NCBI GenBank assembly: GCA_001464765.1
Contig: LNDV01000035.1
Location: 310,001 to 374,000 of the forward strand
Length of the DNA: 64,000 nucleotides
From: Betaproteobacteria bacterium Ga0077526
GTDB lineage: Bacteria > Pseudomonadota > Gammaproteobacteria > Burkholderiales > Ga0077523
Direction: 5' to 3'
Below, piece by piece: positions 16,778 to 25,623 of this stretch. The first letter of the stretch is position 1. Each line of letters opens with the position of its first letter. A program made the position numbers and the translations under genes. The notes beneath the pieces were generated by a model that did not search any database, was not told the origin of the DNA, and saw nothing but the letters and a program-made list of their open reading frames with translations.

Positions 16778-18379
16778 ATGGGCAACGCCAGATACAAGTT
16801 CTGGGGCTGGGGAAGGATCGGCGAGGGCATCGCACCGCCCGACCGCGAACTCCTGGAGCGGCAGATCCACTCGCAGTTGGGGCCCGGCGACGGCGCTCGG
16901 CTCCCGCCTCCCCTGGTCGACGAAATCGCGCTCGCCCCATCGCGTCTCGCCATCCCGCGTTCCCTCGCGCATGCGCTCACGGCAGACCCGGAAGAACGCC
17001 TGATCCACAGCTACGGCAAGTCCTACCCGGACAGCGTTCGCGCGTTTGCCCGTGAGTTCCACCGCCCGCCTGACCTGGTAGCGTTTCCGCAAACCGAAGC
17101 CGAAGTCGTGGCGGTGCTGGACCATGCGGATTCGGTGAACGCCGCGGTCATTCCGTTCGGAGGCGGCTCATCGGTGGTGGGCGGCGTCGAGTGCTCGGTA
17201 CCGGATCGCTACGCGGGTGTCGTATCGCTCGACCTGAAGGGGCTTGGTCGCGTATTGGAAGTGGACGCGACGTCGCGCGCCGCGCGCATCCAGGCGGGCA
17301 TCCTCGGGCCTGCTCTCGAAGCCGGCCTCAAGCCGCACGGGCTCACGCTCCGGCATTTCCCGCAGTCGTTCGAATACTCGACACTGGGGGGCTGGATCGC
17401 CACGCGATCCGGCGGCCATTTTGCGACGCTCTTCACGCACATCGACGATCTCGTCGAGTCGACACGGGTCGTCACGCCCCGGGGCATCAGCGAGTCCCGT
17501 CGCCTTCCTGGGTCGGGCGCCGGGCCCAGCCCGGATCGTCTGTTTCTCGGCTCGGAAGGCATCCTCGGCGTCATCACCGAGGCGTGGATGCGGCTGCAGG
17601 CCACCCCGACATTCCGCGCCGGTACTGCGGTGCGCTTCACGGACTGGGACGAAGCGGTGAACGCCGTTCGGACCATTGCGCAGGCCGGCCTCTACCCCGC
17701 CAACTGCCGGCTCGTCGATGGCGCGGAACTGCGGATGCTCGGCGCAGGAGACGGCTCGCACCATGCCCTGATGCTCGCCTTCGAAAACGCCGACCATCCC
17801 GTGACGGAGCCGATGCGCCGTGCCCTCGACATCGCCGCCGGATTCGGCGGACGGTGGGACAGCCCCGCCGCCGCGACCGACGGTCATCGCGACGGCGACG
17901 CAGGCGCCTGGAGATCGGCGTTCATCCGGGCGCCGTTCCTGCGCGAGGAGTTCACCGCGCTCGGCGTGATGTACGACACGTTCGAGACCGCCATCACGTG
18001 GGACCGGTTTCCGGCTTTCCACTCGTCCGTGATGGAGGCGACTCGTCGCGCGATCCGCGAGGTGACCGGCGAGGACGGCATCGTGACGTGCCGCTTCACG
18101 CACGTGTACCCCGACGGCCCGGCGCCCTACTACAGCTTCGTGTGCCGCGCACGGCGAGGCTCGGAACTCGACCAGTGGCGGCAGGTCAAGCACGCCGCCT
18201 CCGAAGCGCTGCTCGCAGCGGGCGGGACGATCACGCACCACCACGCCGTCGGTCGCGACCACCGTCCGTGGTACGACCGCCAGCGGCCGGAACCCTTCGC
18301 CATCGCCCTGCGTGCCGCGAAGGCGGCGCTTGATCCGAAGGGCCTGCTGAACCCGGGTGTGCTGCTCGATCCGACGTAA
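16778..18379 (+). CDS. FAD-linked oxidase, alkyldihydroxyacetonephosphate synthase-like
   Basis: 533 residues of the vanillyl-alcohol-oxidase/PCMH flavoprotein superfamily. The FAD-binding loop 'PFGGGSSVVGGV' is at about 126-137, 'GGWIATRSGGH' follows, and the cap ends with 'HHHAVGRDH' (about 487-495). This His triad is typical of alkylglycerone-phosphate synthases. Bacterial relatives are annotated either as AGPS or as generic FAD/FMN dehydrogenases; ether-lipid synthesis is not established here. It starts 150 bp from the divergent PanE-like operon. Confidence 0.82.
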   Translation: MGNARYKFWGWGRIGEGIAPPDRELLERQIHSQLGPGDGARLPPPLVDEIALAPSRLAIPRSLAHALTADPEERLIHSYGKSYPDSVRAFAREFHRPPDLVAFPQTEAEVVAVLDHADSVNAAVIPFGGGSSVVGGVECSVPDRYAGVVSLDLKGLGRVLEVDATSRAARIQAGILGPALEAGLKPHGLTLRHFPQSFEYSTLGGWIATRSGGHFATLFTHIDDLVESTRVVTPRGISESRRLPGSGAGPSPDRLFLGSEGILGVITEAWMRLQATPTFRAGTAVRFTDWDEAVNAVRTIAQAGLYPANCRLVDGAELRMLGAGDGSHHALMLAFENADHPVTEPMRRALDIAAGFGGRWDSPAAATDGHRDGDAGAWRSAFIRAPFLREEFTALGVMYDTFETAITWDRFPAFHSSVMEATRRAIREVTGEDGIVTCRFTHVYPDGPAPYYSFVCRARRGSELDQWRQVKHAASEALLAAGGTITHHHAVGRDHRPWYDRQRPEPFAIALRAAKAALDPKGLLNPGVLLDPT

Positions 18380-18622
18380 ACGACGTTCACGAATCGAACG
18401 CCAGACTGCTTGAACCGATGGAAGTCGCAGCGGTATCTACCGTCTTGGTCTGCCGTCTGCGATGTCGCCCGCGCCAGCGAAAAGCGCGCGGGACTTGCCC
18501 AATCGGTAACTCATTTGTAAGGGGTTATCACCTAGACTGGCGACAAAACAAAATCAACAAAGTGCGAAAGCTTCAACGGAGGCCGGACAACAGGCCATAA
18601 AAACACTTTCGGGGAGTCCCAG

Positions 18623-19480
18623 ATGCAACGAGATTCGCAGGGTTCCTTCGCCCCGCAGGCCGGGCGAGACGAGACTGGTGCGCCCGCACGCCGCTTGCGC
18701 GTCATTCCCGGTGGGCTCCAGACGCCGCTCCCGCCCCGGCCCGGCCGTGTCGGCCACCCCAGGCCCTTCAGCGCGGACAGTGCCGGACTTCGCCTCAAGA
18801 CCGATCCGCTCCGGATCCTTCTGGTCGATGACCATGCCATGTTCCGCGAGGGGCTGGCCTCGCTGATCCTGCAGGTGGCGAGACATGCCACGATCGTGGA
18901 GGCTGCGTCCTGTCTCGACGCCATGGAACAGTTCCAGGGCGAGTACCCGTTCTCCATCGTCCTGCTGGATCTCGCGTTCCGGGTCGGCCCCTCGGGGCTG
19001 TCCGCCATTGACGCGATCCGCACCCGCTGCGCCGCGACGCCCATCGCCGTGGTCTCGGGCGCAGACGACGACGAAACCGTGCTCGGTTGCCTCGATCACG
19101 GGGCCATGGGATTCATCCCCAAGACCGCGACGGCCGATGTCCTGATGCACGCCGTCGCTCTCGTGCTGGCCGGCGAGCCGTACTTCCCGCTCGGTGCCGT
19201 CCGGAAGGGACTGCCAAAACGGTTCCAGCCTGCCCAGTTCCCGCCGCTGGGCGCGGGAGCGGAATTGGGCAACCGGTGGGGGCTCACCCCGCGCGAGAAC
19301 GAGATTCTCGGGCGCGTGGTGCAGGGCAAGGCCAACAAGGTCATCGCCGTCGAACTCGGCATCGACGAGGACACGGTGCGCAAGCACGTGTCGGCGATCC
19401 TACGGAAGATGGGGGTTCGCAGCCGCACTCAGGCCGTGCTTGCATTCGTGGCAGCCCAGTCTATGGCCAGGGCCGACTGA
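18623..19480 (+). CDS. LuxR/NarL-family response regulator
   Basis: 285 residues. A roughly 60-residue low-complexity N-terminal tail precedes the receiver domain (about 64-185), with acidic pair Asp69/Asp70 and phospho-acceptor Asp116 in 'VLLDLAF'. The C-terminal LuxR HTH (about 218-280) reads 'LTPRENEILGRVVQGKANKVIAVELGI'. The N-terminal tail is unusual for this family. It converges on the hybrid kinase at 19512, its probable partner. A GGGGAG ribosome site lies upstream. Confidence 0.9.
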   Translation: MQRDSQGSFAPQAGRDETGAPARRLRVIPGGLQTPLPPRPGRVGHPRPFSADSAGLRLKTDPLRILLVDDHAMFREGLASLILQVARHATIVEAASCLDAMEQFQGEYPFSIVLLDLAFRVGPSGLSAIDAIRTRCAATPIAVVSGADDDETVLGCLDHGAMGFIPKTATADVLMHAVALVLAGEPYFPLGAVRKGLPKRFQPAQFPPLGAGAELGNRWGLTPRENEILGRVVQGKANKVIAVELGIDEDTVRKHVSAILRKMGVRSRTQAVLAFVAAQSMARAD

Positions 19481-19511
19481 TCCTTCGCCCCCGCGGAAGC
19501 GGCGTCACGAC

Positions 19512-21332
19512 CTACGGGGTCGCTTCCAGCCCCTTGGCGAGGGCCGCCACCATCGCTTCCGGTCGGAGCGGTTTGTGCAAAAGGGTGAGCCCGCTCGCCG
19601 CAGCTTCGGCCACACGCTCGGGCGCGGTATCGCCGGTGACCAGCAGCGCCGGGATCCGCTCGCCTATCGCCTCGCGCACTCGTACGACCGCCGCGATGCC
19701 GGACTCCCCTGCCCGCAATCGCAGGTCCGACATCACGATGTCCGGCATGCGGTCTTCCTGTCCGATCTTGTCGATGGCGTCGTCGCCGGAAGTGGCCTTC
19801 AGCACATGGGCGCCGGCCTGTTCCAGCACGATGGCCGTCGCGTCCAGCACATCCTTCTCGTCGTCGATCACGAGCACGAAACTGCCCGGCAGGGCGCCCG
19901 GCGGCTCGGTCGTCTCGACCGGTGCGTCGGCGGGGGCGACGAAGCTCGCACCGAGACTCACGGCAGGCAGGTGCAGCGAAAAGACAGAACCGCGCCCGGG
20001 CGCCGACTCGAGCGACAGCGGATGGCGCAGAATTTCTGAGAGACGCCGCACGATCGCGAGGCCGAGACCCAGTCCCTTGCTGCGGTCGCGCTCCGGATTG
20101 CCGATCTGTACGAACTCCTCGAAGATCAGCTCCCGATGCTCGTCGGCGATGCCGATGCCGGAATCTTCCACGCGCACTTCCACGGTATCCCGCTCCCGCA
20201 CCGCGCGCACGGTGACGCCACCGACGAACGTATAGCGGATCGCGTTCGACACCAGGTTCGAAAGGATGCGTTCGAGGAGCATGCGGTCCGATTCCACGAC
20301 GACATCCGTGGGCTCGAACACGAGCTTGAGCCCCTTCAGCTCGGCGCTCGCGCGAAACTGCATGTCGATGGCATCGAACAACATCGACAGGGCGAACGCG
20401 CGCTGCTGAACGGGCACCACGCCGGCGTCGATCCGGGAAATATCCTGCAGCCCCTCGAACAGGCCGTCCAGCGCCCGTACCGCGCCGTGAAGACGGTGGA
20501 CGATCCGCGAGCCCTCGCCTTCGCTCACGAATCGCCCGAGCGCCCCGACATACAGACTGATGGAATGCACCGGCTGCCGCAGGTCGTGGCTCGCGGCTGC
20601 GAGGAAGCGGGACTTCGCCGCCGAGGCGGCCAGCACCTGCTGCTTTTCCGCTTCGAGATCACGCGCGAGCGCGGAGACCTTCGACGTCAGTTCGAATTCG
20701 TTGCGCAGCGCACGATTGAACTCGACGCCGAAGGCAATCAGCGCCGCACAGCACTGCAGCGAGAGGATAGCCATCACGATGTGCATGCTGTCGCCACCCG
20801 CAATGAACGACGCCGCCAGGGGAACGATGATGCCGATGCTGAAACTCACCATCGCCGGAAGGTAGACCGCATAGCCCAGCGCGGCGCCGACCGAAAGAAG
20901 ACACAGGCCGGTCACGACGTAGGTTTCGAACTGCTGCAGTTCGGGACGCATGACGATGAGGCCCAGGGAGCCCCACAGCAGCCCGGCGATCGCACCGCCA
21001 CCCGACGCCAGATACGCCCAGACACGGGCATCGGCGTCTCCGCGCCGCGCAAGTCGGCGATAGCCCCAGCAGAGACCGAAACCGACGCACAGCCAGAGCG
21101 CGCTCGCGATTGCCCACCACTGCACCAGCGGATGCAGAGGGCCGTGCCGGAACATCGGGACGAGCATCATCACCAGCGTGAGAGACCCGAAGGACACGCC
21201 GGTGAGAAGGTTCTTGTAGAGCAGGTGGATACGCTTGGCGAACGCTTCCTGGGCCGAAGCCGCCACTGGCGCAGCGGTCAGGGCGTACGGCACGACAGCG
21301 TCGCGCGACAAGGCGGGCGTGACTGGCGGCAT
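19512..21332 (-). CDS. Hybrid sensor histidine kinase, membrane-bound
   Basis: 606 residues. Six or seven membrane segments (about 40-205) are followed by a coiled linker, then HisKA with phospho-acceptor His249 in 'AAASHDLRQPVHS'. HATPase_c has an N box near 'NLVSNAIRY' and G boxes 'DSGIG' and 'GLGLGLAIV'. A C-terminal receiver has Asp536 in 'MSDLRLRAGESG'. The 'SHDLRQP' variant is typical of bacterial hybrid kinases paired with LuxR regulators. No extracytoplasmic sensor domain is present, so the signal is probably perceived in the membrane. Confidence 0.92.
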   Translation of the reverse strand: MPPVTPALSRDAVVPYALTAAPVAASAQEAFAKRIHLLYKNLLTGVSFGSLTLVMMLVPMFRHGPLHPLVQWWAIASALWLCVGFGLCWGYRRLARRGDADARVWAYLASGGGAIAGLLWGSLGLIVMRPELQQFETYVVTGLCLLSVGAALGYAVYLPAMVSFSIGIIVPLAASFIAGGDSMHIVMAILSLQCCAALIAFGVEFNRALRNEFELTSKVSALARDLEAEKQQVLAASAAKSRFLAAASHDLRQPVHSISLYVGALGRFVSEGEGSRIVHRLHGAVRALDGLFEGLQDISRIDAGVVPVQQRAFALSMLFDAIDMQFRASAELKGLKLVFEPTDVVVESDRMLLERILSNLVSNAIRYTFVGGVTVRAVRERDTVEVRVEDSGIGIADEHRELIFEEFVQIGNPERDRSKGLGLGLAIVRRLSEILRHPLSLESAPGRGSVFSLHLPAVSLGASFVAPADAPVETTEPPGALPGSFVLVIDDEKDVLDATAIVLEQAGAHVLKATSGDDAIDKIGQEDRMPDIVMSDLRLRAGESGIAAVVRVREAIGERIPALLVTGDTAPERVAEAAASGLTLLHKPLRPEAMVAALAKGLEATP

Positions 21333-21481
21333 CGCGGGGTCTCCTGGCGACCGGTGTCGCTCCGGGGTTCCCGCTCATTCTTGCACGATGGCATCGCGCA
21401 GTACCGGCGAGGATTTGCAGGAATCGCGCTCAGTTGCGCGACCGTAACGCGAGAGGCGTTCGCCGGACCTCCCCTGCCCGG

Positions 21482-21853
21482 TTACTTCTTGCGCATCATC
21501 TTCTCCAGCACGGGATGGCGCACGCCGCCGCGCGGGTTCGAATCCGGATCGCCTTCCCGGATGAGCTGCTCGGCGTCGACCGGCTTCTGTCGCAGTGAGC
21601 CGATCAACCCACCCGGTCCGTCGGAGGGCGACTCCGGCGGCGGAGGCGCCTTGGGCATCTTCACCGAGTTGGGCTTGAGCTCGGCCTTGTTGAACGTCTT
21701 CTTGGTCTTCGCGCCGAGGTTCTCGCACGGGGCGTTGGCGTAGAGCACCTCGCCGTTCGGCTGGGTGCACTTGTACACGCCGGCCGTGGCAGGCAGGGAA
21801 ACGGCCGCGGCGAGGCAGGCGGCGATCTTCAGGCTGAGCTTCGCGGGGCGCAT
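21482..21853 (-). CDS. DUF4124 exported protein
   Basis: 123 residues. A signal peptide ends 'SLPATA', followed by the DUF4124 core 'GVYKCTQPNGEVLYANAPCE' with two Cys that probably form a disulfide. The rest is low-complexity and Pro/Lys-rich. It has no known biochemical role. It lies 5 bp downstream of a second DUF4124 gene, and the shared architecture suggests an old tandem duplication. Confidence 0.75.
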   Translation of the reverse strand: MRPAKLSLKIAACLAAAVSLPATAGVYKCTQPNGEVLYANAPCENLGAKTKKTFNKAELKPNSVKMPKAPPPPESPSDGPGGLIGSLRQKPVDAEQLIREGDPDSNPRGGVRHPVLEKMMRKK

Positions 21854-21858
21854 GGGCG

Positions 21859-22164
21859 TCAGTCCCGGTCGTTGCGGGGGTCGCCCTTGCCACCCTTCGA
21901 AGGCGCATTGCCCTGGAAGTTGGAGCCGGAGCCGAACTCCGGGGCGCTGCCATCGCCCTGCGCCGGACGCGGTCGCATGCGCATCTGGTTGCCCTGCAGT
22001 TCCGCCTTGCTCATGGACTTCTCCTTGCGGGCGCCCTGGGTTTCGCAAGGCTCGTCGGAGTAGATGATCTTGCCGCCCGGACCCTTGCACTTGAAGAGTC
22101 CGGCCTCGGCGGGCTGGACGATCAGGCAGGCTGCGGCGGCAACGAGAAACGGCAGTCGGTTCAT
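21859..22164 (-). CDS. DUF4124 exported protein
   Basis: 101 residues. The signal peptide ends 'QPAEA', followed by 'GLFKCKGPGGKIIYSDEPCE', the DUF4124 core with its Cys pair. The C-terminal half is disordered and rich in Gly, Asn and charged residues. It lies 38 bp downstream of the acyl-CoA ligase gene on the same strand and could be cotranscribed with it. Confidence 0.75.
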   Translation of the reverse strand: MNRLPFLVAAAACLIVQPAEAGLFKCKGPGGKIIYSDEPCETQGARKEKSMSKAELQGNQMRMRPRPAQGDGSAPEFGSGSNFQGNAPSKGGKGDPRNDRD

Positions 22165-22202
22165 GGCATCTCCTTCAGGGGCCCGCGCGCGCCGCCAACG
22201 GC

Positions 22203-23825
22203 CTACGCGCCCGGGAGCTTGTGGTTCTTGAAGTCGTCGCGGATCTTCGTCTTGAGAAGCTTTCCGGTCGCCGTGTGGGGGAGGCTGTCGACGAAGACCA
22301 CGTCGTCCGGAATCCACCATTTAGCGACCCTCCCCTCGAAGAACTTGAGCATCTCCTCGCGGGTGAGTTCGGCCCCCGGCTTCTTCACGACCAGCAGCAG
22401 GGGACGCTCGTCCCACTTGGGATGGAACACCCCCACCACCGCCGCCTCGGCGACGGACGGGTGGGCCACGGCGGCGTTCTCGAGGTCGATCGAGCTGATC
22501 CATTCGCCGCCCGACTTGATGACGTCCTTGGAGCGGTCGGTGATCTGCATGATGCCGTCTTCGTCCAGCGTGGCCACGTCGCCCGTGGGAAACCAGCCGT
22601 CGCGCAGGGGATTGCCGCCCTCGCCCTTGAAGTACTCGCGGCAGATCCAGGGGCCGCGCACCAGGAGATCGCCGAAGGCCTTGCCGTCGCGGGGAAGCTC
22701 CTTGCCGTCGTCGTCGACGATCTTCAGGTCCACCCCGAAGATCACCCGGCCCTGCTTGTTCTGCAGCGCGTCGCGCTGTTCCTTCGGCCAGACGAGGTGG
22801 CGGTTCTTGAAGGTGTTGACCGTCCCGAGCGGGCTCATCTCTGTCATGCCCCAGGCGTGCAACACCTGGACGCCGTACCGGTCCTCGAATGTCCGGATCA
22901 TGGCCGGAGGGCAGGCCGAACCACCGATCACGGTGCGGTTGAGCGAACCGAATCGCAGCCCGTTCGCCTCCATGTGCTGGAGGAGGCCCAGCCAGATGGT
23001 GGGCACACCCGCCGAGCACGTGACCTTCTCGGTATCGAACAGCGCCGTGAGGCTGGCGCCGTCCAGCTGCGCGCCGGGAAACACGAGCTTCGCGCCGACC
23101 AGCGGTGCGCTGTAGGGCAAGCCCCACGCGTTGACGTGGAACATGGGCACCACGGGCAGGACCACGTCACGCGCCGACAGGTTGAGCGCATCCGGCATGC
23201 AGGCCCCGTAGGCATGCAGAATCGTCGAGCGGTGGCTGTACAGCACGCCCTTCGGATTGCCAGTGGTTCCCGACGTGTAGCAAAGCGAGGAAGCCGCGTT
23301 CTCGTCGATGTCCGGCCACTCGTAGTCGTCCGAATGCGCGTTGACGAGATCCTCGTAGCACATCAGCGGCAGCGACGATTCCGGCATGTGCGCCTTGTCG
23401 GTCATCACGACCCAGTTCTTCACGCCGGGGCAATGGGGTGCGAGCTTCTCGACCAGCGGCAGGAACGTGAGATCGAAGAAGACGCAGCGGTCGTCGGCGT
23501 GATTGACGATGTAGACGACCTGCTCCGGAAACAGCCGCGGGTTGATCGTGTGGCACACCGCACCGCTGCCGGACGACGCATAGTAGATCTCGAAGTGGCG
23601 ATGACCGTTCCAGGCCAGCGTGCCGATCCGGTCCGTCGGCTTCACCCCGAGCGCACCCAGCGCGTTGGCGAGCTGGCGGGAGCGGCGGTGGGCATCGTGG
23701 TAGGTGTAACGATGGATTCCGCCCTCGACCAGACGCGACACGATCTCGGTGTCGCCGTGGTAGCGGTCCGCATGCCGGATCAGCGAGCTGATGTTGAGCG
23801 GCATGTTCATCATGAGGCCGTGCAT
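22203..23825 (-). CDS. Medium/long-chain fatty-acid--CoA ligase (AMP-forming)
   Basis: A 540-residue ANL-superfamily enzyme that activates a carboxylic acid through an acyl-adenylate to its CoA thioester. The P-loop YTSGTTGNPKG is at about 183-193. 'HAWGMTEMSPLG' is motif A5, 'GWFPTGDVATLDEDG' is A7/A8, and the catalytic Lys is in 'TATGKLLKTKIR' near residue 528. The full-length sequence is closest in style to AlkK-type medium-chain ligases. It diverges from the livJ-type gene across a 458-bp spacer, so the transporter and ligase may serve one catabolic pathway. Confidence 0.92.
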   Translation of the reverse strand: MHGLMMNMPLNISSLIRHADRYHGDTEIVSRLVEGGIHRYTYHDAHRRSRQLANALGALGVKPTDRIGTLAWNGHRHFEIYYASSGSGAVCHTINPRLFPEQVVYIVNHADDRCVFFDLTFLPLVEKLAPHCPGVKNWVVMTDKAHMPESSLPLMCYEDLVNAHSDDYEWPDIDENAASSLCYTSGTTGNPKGVLYSHRSTILHAYGACMPDALNLSARDVVLPVVPMFHVNAWGLPYSAPLVGAKLVFPGAQLDGASLTALFDTEKVTCSAGVPTIWLGLLQHMEANGLRFGSLNRTVIGGSACPPAMIRTFEDRYGVQVLHAWGMTEMSPLGTVNTFKNRHLVWPKEQRDALQNKQGRVIFGVDLKIVDDDGKELPRDGKAFGDLLVRGPWICREYFKGEGGNPLRDGWFPTGDVATLDEDGIMQITDRSKDVIKSGGEWISSIDLENAAVAHPSVAEAAVVGVFHPKWDERPLLLVVKKPGAELTREEMLKFFEGRVAKWWIPDDVVFVDSLPHTATGKLLKTKIRDDFKNHKLPGA

Positions 23826-24283
23826 GACTGGGTTTCCTTGGCTGCTTGGAATCGGGAAGGTGTCGGGCCCGCGGGGTCGACCCTGCGCCCGAGGGCCGGG
23901 CGCGCACGGCAGAAGTATTCGACATCCCGGCCGGCCGAGCAACGATTCTGGCATTGCAGCAGAGCTTTCGGAGGTTCTGCAGCCTTGATCCGGGGTCTTT
24001 GTCACGGCGCTCGGATGCTGCGGCGCAGCATCCGAGCGCGCGTTTACATCACTGCATCGATGGGGCAGAATCCCCGGCGCTCGAGATGGAGACGCGGAAA
24101 TGCGCGTGTCGAGAGCAACGGTGCACCGAGGTAGAGCCACATGCTCGCGCCGGGACGCATGGCGGCGCCGCAAGCGGCTGCCAATATCCGTGTCGGCGTG
24201 AATCCGAAGCCACCCGTTGTGTACTCAGTCCGCACGTGACCGCGTGCGGCGGTCTCGTTGCGTATTCATTGGGAGGAGAGAGA
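23826..24283. other. Divergent intergenic region between acyl-CoA ligase and liv genes
   Basis: 458 bp with no convincing gene. It must hold both promoters. Visible structure is a perfect 15-bp inverted repeat at 24007-24039 and, at the right end, a strong GGGAGGAGAGAG ribosome binding site just before the substrate-binding protein's ATG. No confident -35/-10 pair could be chosen. Confidence 0.6.
24007..24039. promoter_or_regulatory. Perfect 15-bp inverted repeat with 3-nt loop
   Basis: The arms at 24007-24021 and 24025-24039 are exact reverse complements (GCGCTCGGATGCTGC) separated by GGC. It lies 180 bp upstream of the ligase and about 245 bp upstream of the binding-protein start. As no gene ends here, it is not an ordinary terminator. 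It may be an operator for a dimeric regulator, or a structured leader or attenuator. Confidence 0.5.
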
Positions 24284-25537
24284 ATGATCGGGCAATACAT
24301 CCGCGGATCGGCCATCGCTGCCGCACTGTTCGCTGTCGGCATGGGCGCCGCCAGTGCCAACACCGTCAAGATCGCCTATCTCGAAGGGCTCTCCGGTCCG
24401 TTCGCCAACGTGGGCGAAGTGGGCCTGCGTCACCTGCAGTTCGCCGCGGATCGCATCAATGCGAAGGGTGGCGTGCTCGGGCAGAAGATCGAGGTGATTC
24501 CCTTCGACACCAAGACCAGCCCGCAGGAAGCGCAGCTCGTGTTCAAGCAGCTGGTCGACCAGGGCATCCGCTACATGATGCAGGGCAACGGTTCGGCCGT
24601 TGCCATCGCACTGTCCGAAGCGCTCGGCAAGCACAATTCCCGCGAACCCGAAAAGACCGTGCTGTACATGAACTACGGCGCCGTCGATCCCAGCCTCACC
24701 AACGACAAGTGCAACTTCTATCACTTCCGCTTCGATGCGGACGTCGACATGAAGATGCAGGCGCTGACCACCTACATGGCGCAGCAGAAGGACATCACCA
24801 AGGTCTACCTGATCAACCAGGACTACGCGTTCGGCCAGTCGGTCGCGAAAGCCGGCCGCGCGATGCTGACGAAGAAGCGTCCCGACATCCAGATCGTGGG
24901 CGATGACCTGCACCCGCTCGGCAAGATCAAGGACTTCGCTCCCTACGTGGCCAAGATCAAGGCCTCGGGCGCGGACGCCGTGATCTCCGGCAACTGGGGC
25001 AACGACATCGCGCTGCTCATCAAGGCCGCGAAGGACGCCGGCCTCAAGGCCAAGTTCTACACCTACTACGCGGGCGGTCTGGGCACGCCCCCGGTCATCG
25101 GTGAAGCGGGTGTCGGCAACCTCAAGCAGGTGACGGTGTTCCACTCGAACATCGGGGGCAGCGGCGCCGCGGCCGAGGTTGAGGCTTACCGCAAGCGCTT
25201 CCCCGACTCGAAGGACGACTTCTACTGGACCACCATCATGACCGCCGTCGACATGCTGACGCGCGCGATGGAGCAGACGAAGTCGACCGACCCGACCAAG
25301 GTGGCCCTCGCGATGGAAAACATGAAGGCGACCCAGGTGACGGGCGAAGCGTACATGCGCCCCGAGAACCATCAGCTGGTGCAGCCGATCTTCGTGTCGA
25401 CCTTCAGCAAGGCGAATGGAAAGGATGTGAAGTTCGACGTGGAACGCACCGGCTTCGGCTTCCAGACCGACGCCCGGATCGAAGCGAAGGACACGGTCCT
25501 TCCGACGACCTGCAAGTTCCAGCGGCCCAAGGGTTGA
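24284..25537 (+). CDS. Branched-chain amino-acid-type ABC transporter substrate-binding protein
   Basis: 417 residues. Signal peptide about 1-25 ('GMGAASA'). A type I periplasmic-binding fold beginning 'NTVKIAYLEGLSGPFANVGEVGLRHLQFAADRINAKGGVLG', typical of LivJ-like proteins. In catabolic clusters such proteins often bind aromatic acids or other carboxylates rather than leucine. GGGAGGAG just upstream makes this the highest-quality ribosome site in the region. It is first in livJHMGF order, separated from the permease gene by a strong hairpin. Confidence 0.93.
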   Translation: MIGQYIRGSAIAAALFAVGMGAASANTVKIAYLEGLSGPFANVGEVGLRHLQFAADRINAKGGVLGQKIEVIPFDTKTSPQEAQLVFKQLVDQGIRYMMQGNGSAVAIALSEALGKHNSREPEKTVLYMNYGAVDPSLTNDKCNFYHFRFDADVDMKMQALTTYMAQQKDITKVYLINQDYAFGQSVAKAGRAMLTKKRPDIQIVGDDLHPLGKIKDFAPYVAKIKASGADAVISGNWGNDIALLIKAAKDAGLKAKFYTYYAGGLGTPPVIGEAGVGNLKQVTVFHSNIGGSGAAAEVEAYRKRFPDSKDDFYWTTIMTAVDMLTRAMEQTKSTDPTKVALAMENMKATQVTGEAYMRPENHQLVQPIFVSTFSKANGKDVKFDVERTGFGFQTDARIEAKDTVLPTTCKFQRPKG

Positions 25538-25558
25538 ACGTCAGGTAACGGCTTCCCG

Positions 25559-25592
25559 GCGACGGGGGCGCCCGAAAGGGCGCCCCCGTCGC
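25559..25592 (+). terminator. Strong GAAA-tetraloop hairpin between binding-protein and permease genes
   Basis: A perfect 15-bp GC stem (25559-25573 with 25578-25592) closed by a GAAA loop, 21 bp after the stop codon. No T-tract follows, so it is more likely a processing or mRNA-stabilising hairpin or a partial terminator than a full stop. Such structures are known between binding-protein and permease genes and explain the higher yield of the binding protein. Confidence 0.75.
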
Positions 25593-25623
25593 GCGAGAGC
25601 CCGCCAAGAATCGAGCTGCCACC

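Noticed and set aside
18467..18491. Terminator after the FAD oxidase gene
   Set aside because: The CCCGCGC/GCGCGGG hairpin is about 90 bp past the stop, with no T-tract, so evidence is too weak.
22221..24134. Plus-strand frame of 637 codons opposite the acyl-CoA ligase
   Set aside because: The ligase has all ANL motifs; the opposite frame is a GC-driven shadow.
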